Shown: in pieces, positions 43,226 to 51,981 of the stretch
How positions within the stretch are numbered: the first letter of the stretch is position 1
Layout: the number at the start of each line of letters is the position of its first letter
Source of the DNA: Sphingobium sp. TKS
GTDB taxonomy: Bacteria; Pseudomonadota; Alphaproteobacteria; Sphingomonadales; Sphingomonadaceae
Assembly: GCF_001563265.1 (NCBI RefSeq)
Contig: NZ_CP005085.1
Span: forward strand, 1 to 64,000
Length of the DNA stretch: 64,000 nucleotides
Direction of reading: 5' to 3'
Position numbers and translations under genes: made by a program
Notes under the pieces: model-generated
The model's database searches: none
What the model saw: the letters and a program-made list of their open reading frames with translations, nothing else
What the model was told of the DNA's origin: nothing

Positions 43226-43609
43226 TATCTTATGGGCGAGTTCCCGGCGTTGGTTCGTGTAGCTCGGAGCCGCCATCGGGTAATCGGCCGGCAGCCCCCA
43301 TTTGGCGCGATATTCCTCGGGACTCATCTGGTAACGGGCCCGCAGGTAACGCTTCAATGTCTTGAGCTTCTTCCCGTCCTCAAGGCAGACAATATAATCT
43401 TCCTTAACAGAGGAACGAACAGGAACCGCAGGTTCCCGCCGTGAAATGGGCTCAGCTTCATGACCCGAAAGGCCTGACAAGGCAGTATGGACACTTTTGA
43501 TCATGTTGCACAAATCTTCAACCGCCATCGGGCTGTTGGAAACGTTGGCTGAGACGATGCTGGCGGTTAGTGAGACGAGAGAATCCTTATCTTCTTCAAT
43601 TCCAGTCAT
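43226..43609 (-). pseudogene. MucR/Ros-family regulator truncated by element B
   Basis: MucR proteins are zinc-finger regulators of exopolysaccharide, motility and symbiosis genes. Visible are SLTASIVSANVSNSPMAVED, the zinc-finger region (DYIVCLEDGKKLKTLKRYLR), and the MSPEEYRAKWGLPADYPMAA signature. After RRELAHKI the frame enters the Tn3 end and acquires about 20 foreign residues, ending at 43160. The zinc finger is complete, so some DNA binding could survive. ATG 43609 follows GGGGGAAGAA. Confidence 0.8.
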
Positions 43610-44549
43610 TTCTTCCCCCAAACCTCTGCGACACAAGTTAAGAATGGTGAATGCACCATAGCGATTGCCTCTAATATCTTCAATTGACAAATTTAATGGA
43701 CCGTTAATGCCTTTGGAATACCCCTAACGATATAGGGCGGCGAAAAGTTACAACAATTTCAGTGCTTTTATCGTCCTCGCGCTCTCGTCAAGCGGGCGCG
43801 CGCCGACTAACCCGATACCGGCACGTCATATCTTTCAGCCGAGCGGGAAATCGGTTCACTCACATTGCCGGGAAGCCGTGAACAAATAATTAAGCGATAC
43901 CTCGCGCCGCGATATAAGTAATGACACGGATTCGAATGGAGAGTGCTGCCTTGCAATTCTTTCGATTCCTGACCGATGGTCATCCGCCCCCGGATTGGCG
44001 GCATCCCGCCAAGGAGTGACCATGGTCAATCTTGATGCCGGCCAGCCCCGTTCCTGTGGGGTCATCCTTGCAGGCTGCGGCGCGCGCGTCCGAGCGGGGT
44101 AGGGGCTGGTCGTTTCAGCGGATCGTTCGCCGATTGGGGCGGGAGCCGGGTTTTCCTGGAAGGGCTGCTGGAGCCGCCGGCCAGGGCGGGCAGGTGGGCG
44201 TGGCCCTTGCCTCGCGGCACCTTCCAAGGTTCGGGGAGGGTCGGTGTTAGAACGCTTGGGCGTCGTCCTGGTTGCCAGACTTGCGCGGCACAAGCCTCGC
44301 GCGCCAATTGATGCTCACCCGAAACGATGGAATGGAAAAGCAATCAGTCTGCAAAATCGTAACATGAAGTCATTTATGTTCGATGCCGCCTAGATAAGAA
44401 TATCATACGCCATTCATTCGCTTCACTGGCTCGATTTGAATATGTCCAATCAAAGGAAATAAGCGTAGGGTAACATTCTCGCACAAAGGATTCGATTGAT
44501 GAATCCATGGGAATGCCTATAGGATCGGACGGTCAAGGAGGCGATAGCA
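43610..44549. other. 940-bp region without a supported gene
   Basis: Reading frames here are short and lack family features or good ribosome-binding sites. A hairpin-like CCCTA-N6-TAGGG lies near 43722-43737. The middle (44030-44250) is very GC-rich, and 44340-44500 is AT-rich and may hold the promoter of the EAL gene. I see no RNA gene. Confidence 0.5.
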
Positions 44550-45827
44550 GTGGGTAGGCAGGAGGCAAGTTTCTTCAGGGCAAGCACTGCCTTGCGCCCG
44601 CCTGCGCTCTATCTTGTCGCCTCTATCGCCAATCTCCAGGCAATTGAACTGGCCTTCGGACATGAGGCGCGCGCCGCTGCCCTGGGCCGGCTTCGCGCGG
44701 CAATGAGGCGGGTCGTGCCGCGGGGCGAGATGATCGAGCTGGAAAATGCCGAAGCTATCCAGGTTGTGGCGCATGGGCGGAGCGCGGCAGGCCCTCTGCT
44801 CGATCGACTTTGCGCAGATCTTGGATCGCGGCCGATCATGTCGGAAATCGGCCCCTTTTATATCGTACCGAGCCTTGGGGCTGCCGAGATCGGCGTGGGG
44901 GATGTCGAGATGGCGAGGATGAACGCTCGCAATCAGATAGCAGCTTTGCCCCTTGTCAGCGGAAGATCCGAAATATCGAGATACCGGGAGGATATGAGGC
45001 AATGCGCCAGTCTCCTTGAGAATATCGACAGGGGCGGCGCCGCGCTCGTCTGGCAGTCGGTTGTTTCACCCGAGCACGAGAGCCGTCTCCTCTATTTCGA
45101 GGGGTTGCTGCGGCTGTGTGGGGAAGATGGAGAGCTTCGCGCCTGCGAGGCCGGGATCCGTGCGCTTGAGCGGGTGGGATTGGCGCCAGAGCTCGATCGA
45201 AGGATGATGGCGCTGGTGCTCGATCACCTGGAAGCAGATCCGGTCATACGCCTTGGCGTCAATATTTCAGCGAGCAGCGCGTCTCTTCACCGCTATGGCA
45301 AATTTGCGACCTGGTGCGACCTCCTGTCTCGCCTTGCGCGTCATCCCGATCTGGCGCGCAGGCTGGTGATCGAGATCACGGAGACCGCCGAGATTCCGTC
45401 GCTCGACGAGGCAGGCGAGTTCATATCGCGGATGCAGGATCTGGGCTGCCTGGTCGCGATCGACGATTTCGGCGCGGGCCGTGCGTCGGTCATGCAGACC
45501 GCCGCTTTGCTGGCCGATATCATCAAGATCGATGGCGGCTTCATCCGGGACGCGATGCAGGATGAACGGCGTCGTGCGACCTTTGAACATCTTGTGGGCC
45601 TCGCCCGATCGCTCGCGCCGGCGGTCGTGGTGGAAGGGGTGGAAACGGCAGGCCAGGCCGAACTTGCACGCCAGGCCGGTGCCCAATGGCTACAAGGCTA
45701 TCATTTCGGCCGCCCTTCACTGACGCGTGCACTGAGCGCTCCGCCCGAAGCAAGGACCATCTGGGCTCTTGGGAATTTTCGCGACTGGTTCCATCCCCTA
45801 CCAAAAGCGGCGCATGCGGGCCGATGA
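44550..45827 (+). CDS. EAL-domain c-di-GMP phosphodiesterase with degenerate GGDEF-like N-terminus
   Basis: A protein of 425 residues. The C-terminal EAL domain keeps the metal and substrate residues: YFEGLLRL in place of EALLR, GVNISASSAS, EITETAEI, IDDFGAGRAS, IKIDGGFI, VVVEGVET and LQGYHFGRP. It should therefore hydrolyse c-di-GMP. Residues 15-140 resemble a GGDEF fold without the signature. No membrane segment or sensor is visible. The stop overlaps the kinase start as ATGA, which links the two products. Confidence 0.86.
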   Translation: MGRQEASFFRASTALRPPALYLVASIANLQAIELAFGHEARAAALGRLRAAMRRVVPRGEMIELENAEAIQVVAHGRSAAGPLLDRLCADLGSRPIMSEIGPFYIVPSLGAAEIGVGDVEMARMNARNQIAALPLVSGRSEISRYREDMRQCASLLENIDRGGAALVWQSVVSPEHESRLLYFEGLLRLCGEDGELRACEAGIRALERVGLAPELDRRMMALVLDHLEADPVIRLGVNISASSASLHRYGKFATWCDLLSRLARHPDLARRLVIEITETAEIPSLDEAGEFISRMQDLGCLVAIDDFGAGRASVMQTAALLADIIKIDGGFIRDAMQDERRRATFEHLVGLARSLAPAVVVEGVETAGQAELARQAGAQWLQGYHFGRPSLTRALSAPPEARTIWALGNFRDWFHPLPKAAHAGR

Positions 45828-47617
45828 AGGACACAGGTAAGATCATGCAAACAGGATGCACGCCCCTGTCAGACGGCAATGGCGCACAAGACACGCCAGG
45901 CGGCCTCCTGTCCTCCCGGTGGACGATCGCTGCGAGCGCGATGGCGCGGCTCTCGGAAGCAGGGAATCTGAGCGAAGTGGTCGAGATCCTGCGCGATTCG
46001 GCGCGCGCCGCTGTCGGCGCCGATGGAATAGCGGTGGTGCTGCGCGATGGGGACCAATGCCATTATTATGCGGAAGACGCTATGGAGGGACTGTGGGAAG
46101 GAATGCGCTTTCCCCAGGAAACCTGCGTTTCCGGCTGGGCCATGCTCAATCGGGAATCCGCGGCCATCCCCGACATCAGGCTGGATCCCAGGATACCGCA
46201 GGAAGCCTATCGGCAGACCTTCGTCAAAAGCATGCTGATGGTTCCCATCGGCGCCGCCCGTCCGGTGGCGGCGCTTGGGGCTTATTGGGCCGCGACCGGA
46301 CATCCCGATGCCGATGAAGCGGCGATCCTGGAGTCACTGGCCCATGCAGCGTCGACGGCCCTCGCCAATGGACGACTGGTTGCTGAAATGGCGCAGCTCA
46401 ACCGAAGCCTTGAGGAGAGGATCGCAGAGCGCACGAGGGAACTTGAGGCGGCCCATCAAAAGCTGCTCCAGACGCAGAAGCTGGAGCTCATGGGGCAACT
46501 GACCGGGAATGTGGCGCATGATTTCAACAATCTGCTTTCACCGATCATGACAAGCCTGGATCTCATCCTTCAGACTAACCCATCGCAGGATCCAACCCAG
46601 GCGCATGCGCAAATGGCGATGGAGTCGGCCGAGCGGGCCCGGGCGCTCGTTCAGCGCCTGCTCGCATTCGCGCGCCGTCAACCGCTGACCTCGACCGCTG
46701 TGGATGTACGCTCTCTTCTCAAGGGAATGGAAGCGCTGCTTTCAAGCACCGTGGGCGCACGCATCGAGTTGCGGGTCATGGTTCCGCCCAATCTGCCCAA
46801 TATATTGGCCGACCGCCAGCAACTGGAGATCGCGATCCTCAATCTTGCCGTGAACGCGCGTGATGCAATGCCCGAAGGCGGCGTTCTTTCCATCTCCGCA
46901 ACCTATCCATCGGCCCCCGGGGATAGTGAAGACAAGCGCGATTCCTTCCTTCGATTGACGGTGAGCGACGAGGGCGGCGGCATGGACGAGGCGACCAAGG
47001 CCAAGGCGCTTGAGCCCTTCTTCACGACAAAGCCGGCCGGTGCTGGCACGGGGCTGGGCCTGGCGATGGTGCATGGCGTCGTGCAGCAGCTTGGGGGCGC
47101 CATGGACATCAGGAGCGAACTGCATGCCGGAACCGATATAAGTCTCTGGTTGCCTATCACGCACACGGCCATCGCCCCTCGTCCCACCCCGAGGATCGCG
47201 GCCGTCGGAGCGGAACTTGGCGGGATTGCGATCATCGTCGATGATCATCAGCTCGTCCGCAGGGGGACTGCCGCGATGTTGCGGGAGGAGGGCTACACGG
47301 TCGTTGAGGTCGCTAGCGCCGAAGAATGCCTGGCGAGACTGGACGAGGGGGTGCAACCGCAAATCCTCATAACCGATCATGTAATGCCGGGCATGACGGG
47401 TCTCGACCTCGTGCGAAGCCTGGCGGAGTCCCACGCCCATGTCGCGATGATCCTTGTCTCGGGCCATGACGGCCTGGACGAGGCGCCCGGTGATGTTGTC
47501 CGCATGACAAAGCCGTTCCGCCAGCATGAACTGCAGGCCGCGATCGCCCAGGCGCGCCGGCAGGTCCAGTCGCGGGCGCCGACGCCCGCCGCGCTCATGC
47601 GCAAGCGCGCGGGTTAG
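45824..47617 (+). CDS. Hybrid histidine kinase with GAF and C-terminal receiver domain
   Basis: Soluble kinase of 597 residues. It contains a GAF domain (about residues 50-190), a coiled coil (SLEERIAERTRELEAAHQKL), an H-box NVAHDFNNLL with the phospho-His near residue 230, and an HATPase domain (NLAVNARDAMPEGG, DEGGGMD, GTGLGLAMVHG). The receiver has IIVDDHQLV, phospho-acceptor Asp in LITDHVMPG and Lys in MTKPF. ATG 45824 overlaps the EAL stop; ATG 45845 is an alternative with AGGTAAG upstream. Confidence 0.88.
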   Translation: MKDTGKIMQTGCTPLSDGNGAQDTPGGLLSSRWTIAASAMARLSEAGNLSEVVEILRDSARAAVGADGIAVVLRDGDQCHYYAEDAMEGLWEGMRFPQETCVSGWAMLNRESAAIPDIRLDPRIPQEAYRQTFVKSMLMVPIGAARPVAALGAYWAATGHPDADEAAILESLAHAASTALANGRLVAEMAQLNRSLEERIAERTRELEAAHQKLLQTQKLELMGQLTGNVAHDFNNLLSPIMTSLDLILQTNPSQDPTQAHAQMAMESAERARALVQRLLAFARRQPLTSTAVDVRSLLKGMEALLSSTVGARIELRVMVPPNLPNILADRQQLEIAILNLAVNARDAMPEGGVLSISATYPSAPGDSEDKRDSFLRLTVSDEGGGMDEATKAKALEPFFTTKPAGAGTGLGLAMVHGVVQQLGGAMDIRSELHAGTDISLWLPITHTAIAPRPTPRIAAVGAELGGIAIIVDDHQLVRRGTAAMLREEGYTVVEVASAEECLARLDEGVQPQILITDHVMPGMTGLDLVRSLAESHAHVAMILVSGHDGLDEAPGDVVRMTKPFRQHELQAAIAQARRQVQSRAPTPAALMRKRAG

Positions 47618-47790
47618 CCGACTGCAACTGGTCCAGCACGCACCCGGGGTAACACGCCATTGCGGCGGTGGCCTGCGTAAAAAGCGCAGAAAATTCCTCG
47701 CATTATGCTTCTTGCCTGCGGCGAAATTCGCCCGACCGGACGATGGCGACGCCTGTTTCCCGAACCCTGCATATCGATTAGGCGGTAGAA

Positions 47791-48102
47791 ATGGACGTCC
47801 CGGCCCTCTATGCTCAGATTATCCGCGCTATCGGGGATGGCACTGGCGCTGCCGACAGCCTGCTTCACGTGCATGCCGGAATGGTCATCCTTGTCCTTAG
47901 CAGGCTTGTGACCGGCAGGCGCCTTTCGACGCCGATACCCCTTCTGACGGTCGCCCTTTTCGAGGCAGGGAATGAAATTCTCGATCGTCTCCATTACGGC
48001 TCGTGGCGATGGCACGATACCTCGCTGGACATTGTGAACACCTTGTTCTGGCCTCTGGTTCTGTATGTCGGGCTTCGCTGCTTTCCCCGGTCGCATCATT
48101 AG
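47791..48102 (+). CDS. Small membrane protein
   Basis: A protein of 103 residues with two or three hydrophobic segments (HAGMVILVLSRLV, LLTVALFEAGNEILD, LFWPLVLYVGLRCF). The pattern FEAGNEILDRLHYG...DTSLDIVNTLFWP resembles small VanZ-like membrane proteins common in sphingomonads. Function unknown. The ribosome-binding site (GGCGGTAGAA) is weak, and it follows the kinase with a 170-base gap. Confidence 0.6.
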   Translation: MDVPALYAQIIRAIGDGTGAADSLLHVHAGMVILVLSRLVTGRRLSTPIPLLTVALFEAGNEILDRLHYGSWRWHDTSLDIVNTLFWPLVLYVGLRCFPRSHH

Positions 48103-48399
48103 CCGAAGAGGATCGGCGTGCTGGACGGGGAACAATTGACAGGATCAAGATCAATGAGCAGCGTGGCGCCGCAAGCATGAAGAGGGGGCGCCGACGACGC
48201 TGCATGCCAGCCCCGGCTTTTTCGCGACGATGCCCGTAACATCGATGGCTTGCCCTCCAGCTGTGCTTTCCAAGCGGTCTCCCCTGGCGTTTCAAGCCAT
48301 GACCTTCCCGCATGTTACTGCCAGCGGTTTCGCGTCGGCCGGCTTGTCGGATGAAGGCCATGATAGCAAACAGGTTCCTGCATGGTCACCACGATCCGA
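48103..48399. other. 297-bp gap, no feature supported
   Basis: This is the gap between the small membrane protein and the MerR gene. No convincing coding frame or hairpin terminator is seen. The plus-strand frame that begins here and crosses the MerR gene is a codon-bias shadow. Confidence 0.5.
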
Positions 48400-48828
48400 T
48401 TATATTGTGCGTCCTCCTTTGGGACGAGACCTGTTGCTTCGCGCCGCGGCGATCTTCAGCAATCGTCGGAAGGAAGGGCATTCCATATGGCTGGGAGCGG
48501 GACAGGTGGCGGCATGGCGGAGGCCATTTCTGAGAGCTGCGAGTTGCCCGATGGTCGTCTCCAATTCTTCTGCCTTTGCGCTGAGTAACTCTCGATCCAG
48601 TTGTGCGGGCGGCTCACGGCCGAACATCGCGGCGATCTCATCGAGCGTAAAACCAGCCATGCGTCCCAGCGCGATCAAAGCCAGCCGGCCTAATATGTCC
48701 GGCTCGAAGGTGCGACGGAGGCCTCGCCGGCCCAGTGATATGATCAGTCCCTTTTCCTCGTAAAATCGCAGCGTGGAGGCGGGCAAGCCCGATTGCTTCG
48801 CTACCTCGGCAATGTCGAGAAGTTTCAT
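48400..48828 (-). CDS. MerR-family regulator of the MFS gene
   Basis: A protein of 142 residues with an N-terminal MerR HTH (LLDIAEVAKQSGLPASTLRFYEEKGLI) and a dimerisation coiled coil (LLSAKAEELETTIGQLAALRNGL). The C-terminal segment has two separated Cys (ATCPAPSHMECPSF) but not the CxxCxC-type cluster of SoxR. It is divergent from an MFS transporter, with a SoxR-box-like dyad in the shared promoter. It probably senses a small molecule or oxidant and induces the transporter. Confidence 0.83.
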   Translation of the reverse strand: MKLLDIAEVAKQSGLPASTLRFYEEKGLIISLGRRGLRRTFEPDILGRLALIALGRMAGFTLDEIAAMFGREPPAQLDRELLSAKAEELETTIGQLAALRNGLRHAATCPAPSHMECPSFRRLLKIAAARSNRSRPKGGRTI

Positions 48829-48830
48829 GC

Positions 48831-48861
48831 TTGACCTCAAGTCGACTTGAAGTGGCATCGT
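48831..48861 (+). promoter_or_regulatory. SoxR-box-like MerR promoter for the MFS gene
   Basis: TTGACC (48831-48836), the dyad CCTCAAGTCGACTTGAAG (48835-48852), and CATCGT as a poor -10 after a 19-bp spacer. The dyad is close to the known SoxR box CCTCAAGTTAACTTGAGG. The long spacer is typical of MerR activation. Confidence 0.6.
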
Positions 48862-48897
48862 GCAGCCCAAGGTGATTGGTTGCAAGGGCAATAAGAG

Positions 48898-50334
48898 ATG
48901 CTGCAGGTCGAGAAGCTGGACAGGTTGGAGTGCGCACGGGACGCTCAGATTGAGGGAGGACTGGCTGGTTGGCCCCTGGCCGGGCTTTCCCTCGCAATGC
49001 TGATGCCTTCGCTCGCGACAAGCGCCACCAACATGGCGCTGCCCCATCTATCGCGGGAATTCGGCATATCTTTCCAGTCCGCTCAATGGATTGTCCTAAG
49101 CTATCTGTTGACGGTAACGTCCATGGTCGTGAGCGCCGGACGCATCGGCGACATGATCGGGCGACGCAGGCTCATGCTCGGCGGCATCGCCATCTTCACC
49201 TTGGCTTCGGCATTTTGTGCGGTGGCCCCGACATTTGGAGTGCTGGTCATCGCTCGCCTGGTGCAAGGCGGGGGCGCGGCAATCATGATGGCGCTGACGA
49301 TGGCTTTTGTCGGCGATGTTGTGCCTGCGGCGCGCACGGGTCGGGCGATGGGACTGCTGGGCGCCATGTCGGCTGCCGGAACGACGTTGGGCCCAGCCCT
49401 GGGCGGCATGCTGATCGGATGGGCGGGCACCAGCATGATTTTCCTTGTGAACGTCCCAATTGGACTGCTGACTTTTCTGCTTTTGCATCGCGCCTTGCCG
49501 ATGGCAAAGTGCGTGGCAGCAAAAGACAGCGCCAAGGGCTTCGACTTGCCTGGCTTGGCGCTGATGACCGTGGCGCTGACGGCCTGTACCCTGGCGCTTA
49601 CGATCGGCCATGGCGATTTTGGCTGGCGCAACATCGGCCTGCTGTCAGCTGCGATAGCGACAGCTATGATGTTCCTTGTTGTCGAAGGGAGGGTGGCATC
49701 GCCCCTGATCCGGCTGGGATTGTTCCGCAGCCCGGTCATCCGCTCCAGCCTTGGAACAAGCGTCTTGGTATCGTCTGTCATGATGACGACGCTGATCGTC
49801 GGCCCTTTCTACTTGAGTGACGCGCTTGGGCTTGGGCCTGCTATATCGGGCATCTTCCTGTCGGCAGGGCCGCTGGTGGCGGCACTCGCAAGCTTTCCTG
49901 CCGGACGATGTGTCGATCGTTTCGGCTGCAATCATGTGGGTTTCGTCGGTCTTTTTGCCCTGCTGGCAGGATGCTGCGCCCTGATCTGCCTCCCGCTTTC
50001 CTGGGGAACTGCAGGCTATGTGGCCGCCGTCATGACGATCACCGCGGGTTATGCCCTGTTCCAGGCCGCCAACAACAGCGCGATCATGGCAGCTGCCGAT
50101 GCTGCTGAACGGGGTGTCGTCTCCGCGCTTGTCGGTTTATCGCGCAATCTGGGGCTGGTCATGGGAGCCTCGGCCATGGGAGCGGTATTTGCGCGCGGCG
50201 TGGGTGGACTGAATGTCAAAGCGGCGAGCCCGCAGGCCATCGCGTCCGGAATGCATCTGGCTTTTACGCTGGCGGCGGCTCTCCTGGTGGCCGCAATTCT
50301 GCTCGGGTTCAATGGTCGACCCCGCCGCGATTGA
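48898..50334 (+). CDS. MFS drug efflux transporter, DHA2 (14-helix) type
   Basis: Membrane protein of 478 residues with about 14 hydrophobic helices. Motif A is GRIGDMIGRRRLMLGG; motif C lies near LGAMSAAGTTLGPALGGMLIGW, which marks drug/H+ antiporters of the DHA2 group. It should export toxic organic compounds. It is divergent from its MerR regulator. Confidence 0.88.
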   Translation: MLQVEKLDRLECARDAQIEGGLAGWPLAGLSLAMLMPSLATSATNMALPHLSREFGISFQSAQWIVLSYLLTVTSMVVSAGRIGDMIGRRRLMLGGIAIFTLASAFCAVAPTFGVLVIARLVQGGGAAIMMALTMAFVGDVVPAARTGRAMGLLGAMSAAGTTLGPALGGMLIGWAGTSMIFLVNVPIGLLTFLLLHRALPMAKCVAAKDSAKGFDLPGLALMTVALTACTLALTIGHGDFGWRNIGLLSAAIATAMMFLVVEGRVASPLIRLGLFRSPVIRSSLGTSVLVSSVMMTTLIVGPFYLSDALGLGPAISGIFLSAGPLVAALASFPAGRCVDRFGCNHVGFVGLFALLAGCCALICLPLSWGTAGYVAAVMTITAGYALFQAANNSAIMAAADAAERGVVSALVGLSRNLGLVMGASAMGAVFARGVGGLNVKAASPQAIASGMHLAFTLAAALLVAAILLGFNGRPRRD

Positions 50335-50365
50335 CAGGCAGGATCGAGCCGTCGCCGGAGGGTTT

Positions 50366-50821
50366 TCAGGCCTGGGCCTTCACAGGCAGGCGGAACGGTG
50401 CGCCGAGGCGATTGAAGGCATTCATTGCAGCGATGGCGATGGTGAGATCGACCAGATCCTTAGGCTCGAACGCCGCCGCCGCAGCCGCATAAGCGTCGTC
50501 GGATGCGTGCGTTTCGCTGACGAGCGTGACCTCCTCGGCCCAGGCCAGCGCCGCACCATATTGCTCGGGAAACAGGTGCGGGACTTCAGACCACACCGGG
50601 ACCAGCGCGGCCTTGTCGATCGGCATCGTCTTGAGCAGGTCTCGCATGTGCAGGTCGATGCAATGGGCGCAGCCATTAATCTGTGAGACCCGCAGGAAGA
50701 CGAGGTGCATCAGTTCCTCCGGCAGATTTGTGCCGGTGGTGAGATAGTGTTGAATGCCAAACAGCGCCTTTGCCCCCTGCGGCGCGACTTCATGCCAGAT
50801 CAGCCTATTGTTCTTGCTCAT
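50366..50821 (-). CDS. Carboxymuconolactone decarboxylase/AhpD-like protein
   Basis: A protein of 151 residues with the AhpD-like redox motif in SQINGCAHCIDLHMRDLL (CxxC plus His) and the EELMHLVFLRVSQ helix. Such proteins reduce peroxides or act as thiol oxidoreductases. It is the usual genomic partner of ECF41 sigma factors and is transcribed divergently here. An ECF41-type promoter lies on the minus strand 47 bases upstream. Confidence 0.88.
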   Translation of the reverse strand: MSKNNRLIWHEVAPQGAKALFGIQHYLTTGTNLPEELMHLVFLRVSQINGCAHCIDLHMRDLLKTMPIDKAALVPVWSEVPHLFPEQYGAALAWAEEVTLVSETHASDDAYAAAAAAFEPKDLVDLTIAIAAMNAFNRLGAPFRLPVKAQA

Positions 50822-50867
50822 GATGCTATCCTTCGTTTCGGCGCCGCACAGCGATGCCCGCCGACTT

Positions 50868-50894
50868 GACGAGGCAGATGCCAGGAGTGTGACA
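50868..50894 (-). promoter_or_regulatory. ECF41-type promoter for the AhpD-like gene
   Basis: On the minus strand, TGTCACA (50894-50888), exactly 16 bases, then CGTC (50871-50868). This is the published ECF41 promoter signature, and it lies just upstream of the AhpD-like gene. Confidence 0.75.
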
Positions 50895-50930
50895 TGCTTT
50901 CGAAATATTGATCGGACGAGACCAGGCCTA

Positions 50931-50957
50931 TGTCACACTCAAGGGGGCTGCATCGTC
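50931..50957 (+). promoter_or_regulatory. ECF41-type promoter for the sigma gene
   Basis: TGTCACA (50931-50937), exactly 16 bases, CGTC (50954-50957), about 28 bases before GTG 50985. It is the same motif as the divergent promoter, so the sigma factor is probably autoregulated. Confidence 0.75.
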
Positions 50958-50984
50958 CAGGACAACGTCATAAAGGAGGCGCCA

Positions 50985-51911
50985 GTGTCAGTGGGCATCA
51001 GCGGCGGTAGCGAAGGGCAGAAGATGTCGCGGATCGATCAACGAACCGCCGACTTCCAGGCGGAGCAGAAGCGATTGCTGCGCTTGGCCTACCGCATGCT
51101 GGGCTCGATCAGTGATGCAGAGGATGTCGTTCAGGATGCGTGGCTGCGCTGGGAACGGGCAGAGGGAGGGATCGACTCCCCAAAAACATATCTGACGCGG
51201 ATTGTGACCCGGCTATGCATTGACCGACACAAGTCGGCACGCGCGCGCCGCGAGGTGTATGTCGGGCCGTGGTTGCCCGATCCGCTGATCGGTGCTGACG
51301 AACCGAATGAGATGATTGCCAACGATATTACGGTCACACTGATGCTCGCCATGGAGCGCCTTTCCCCGCTGGAGCGAGCGGCATTTCTTCTCCACGACGT
51401 GTTCGACGTGACATTGGCAGATGTTGCTATCACGCTTGGTCGCGAGCCCGCTGCTGTTCGTCAACTTGCGTCCCGGGCGCGCAAACATGTGCAGGACGCC
51501 CGCCCACGGTTCACGGTCGAGGCAGCAGAAGCAGACCGGATCACTCGCGCCTTCTTCACCGCCGCGCGCGATGGCGACACAGAGCGGCTCTCGGAGATTC
51601 TGGCACGGGATGTGGAGATTCACACCGATGGTGGGGGGAAGGCCCTGGCTTTCCGTAATATCGTGCACGGCATCGACCGCGCGTTGCGACTGTTCGCTGG
51701 GCTTCGGCGGAAGAAGGCGACTCCCCCGACGCTCTTGCGCACCGCGCGGATCGACGGTTTGCCGGGCTATCTCAGTGTGGATCGGGGCGGTGTGGTGCAG
51801 ACAACGGCGCTCGACATACGCAATGGCCGCATCTGCGCCATCTACATCGTAAGGAATCCCGACAAGCTGGCTCATATCTCGATCGTGGGACAAAGATTGG
51901 CGCGAAGCTGA
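50985..51911 (+). CDS. ECF41-family sigma factor (SigJ-like) with SnoaL-like C-terminus
   Basis: Sigma-70 factor of 308 residues. Region 2 includes LLRLAYRMLGSISDAEDVVQ and region 4 is ERLSPLERAAFLLHDVFDVT with its HTH. The last 120 residues form the SnoaL/NTF2-like extension (DTERLSEILARDVEIHTDGG) that replaces an anti-sigma factor in ECF41 proteins. GTG 50985 follows AAAGGAGGCGCCA, the best ribosome-binding site; ATG 51024 is possible. Both this gene and its divergent partner carry the ECF41 promoter. Confidence 0.9.
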   Translation: MSVGISGGSEGQKMSRIDQRTADFQAEQKRLLRLAYRMLGSISDAEDVVQDAWLRWERAEGGIDSPKTYLTRIVTRLCIDRHKSARARREVYVGPWLPDPLIGADEPNEMIANDITVTLMLAMERLSPLERAAFLLHDVFDVTLADVAITLGREPAAVRQLASRARKHVQDARPRFTVEAAEADRITRAFFTAARDGDTERLSEILARDVEIHTDGGGKALAFRNIVHGIDRALRLFAGLRRKKATPPTLLRTARIDGLPGYLSVDRGGVVQTTALDIRNGRICAIYIVRNPDKLAHISIVGQRLARS

Positions 51912-51981
51912 GCCACCGCTGACGATCCTTGCAGGTCGTTCAGCCCCAGATATGTGGAGCGGCGTGCAAATTGCGGCAGCT

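Noticed and set aside
43856..44293. 145-residue minus-strand frame in the gap before the EAL gene
   Set aside because: Pro/Arg-rich, no family resemblance, no good ribosome-binding site.
48230..48763. 177-residue plus-strand frame across the MerR gene
   Set aside because: Antisense shadow of a clear MerR protein.
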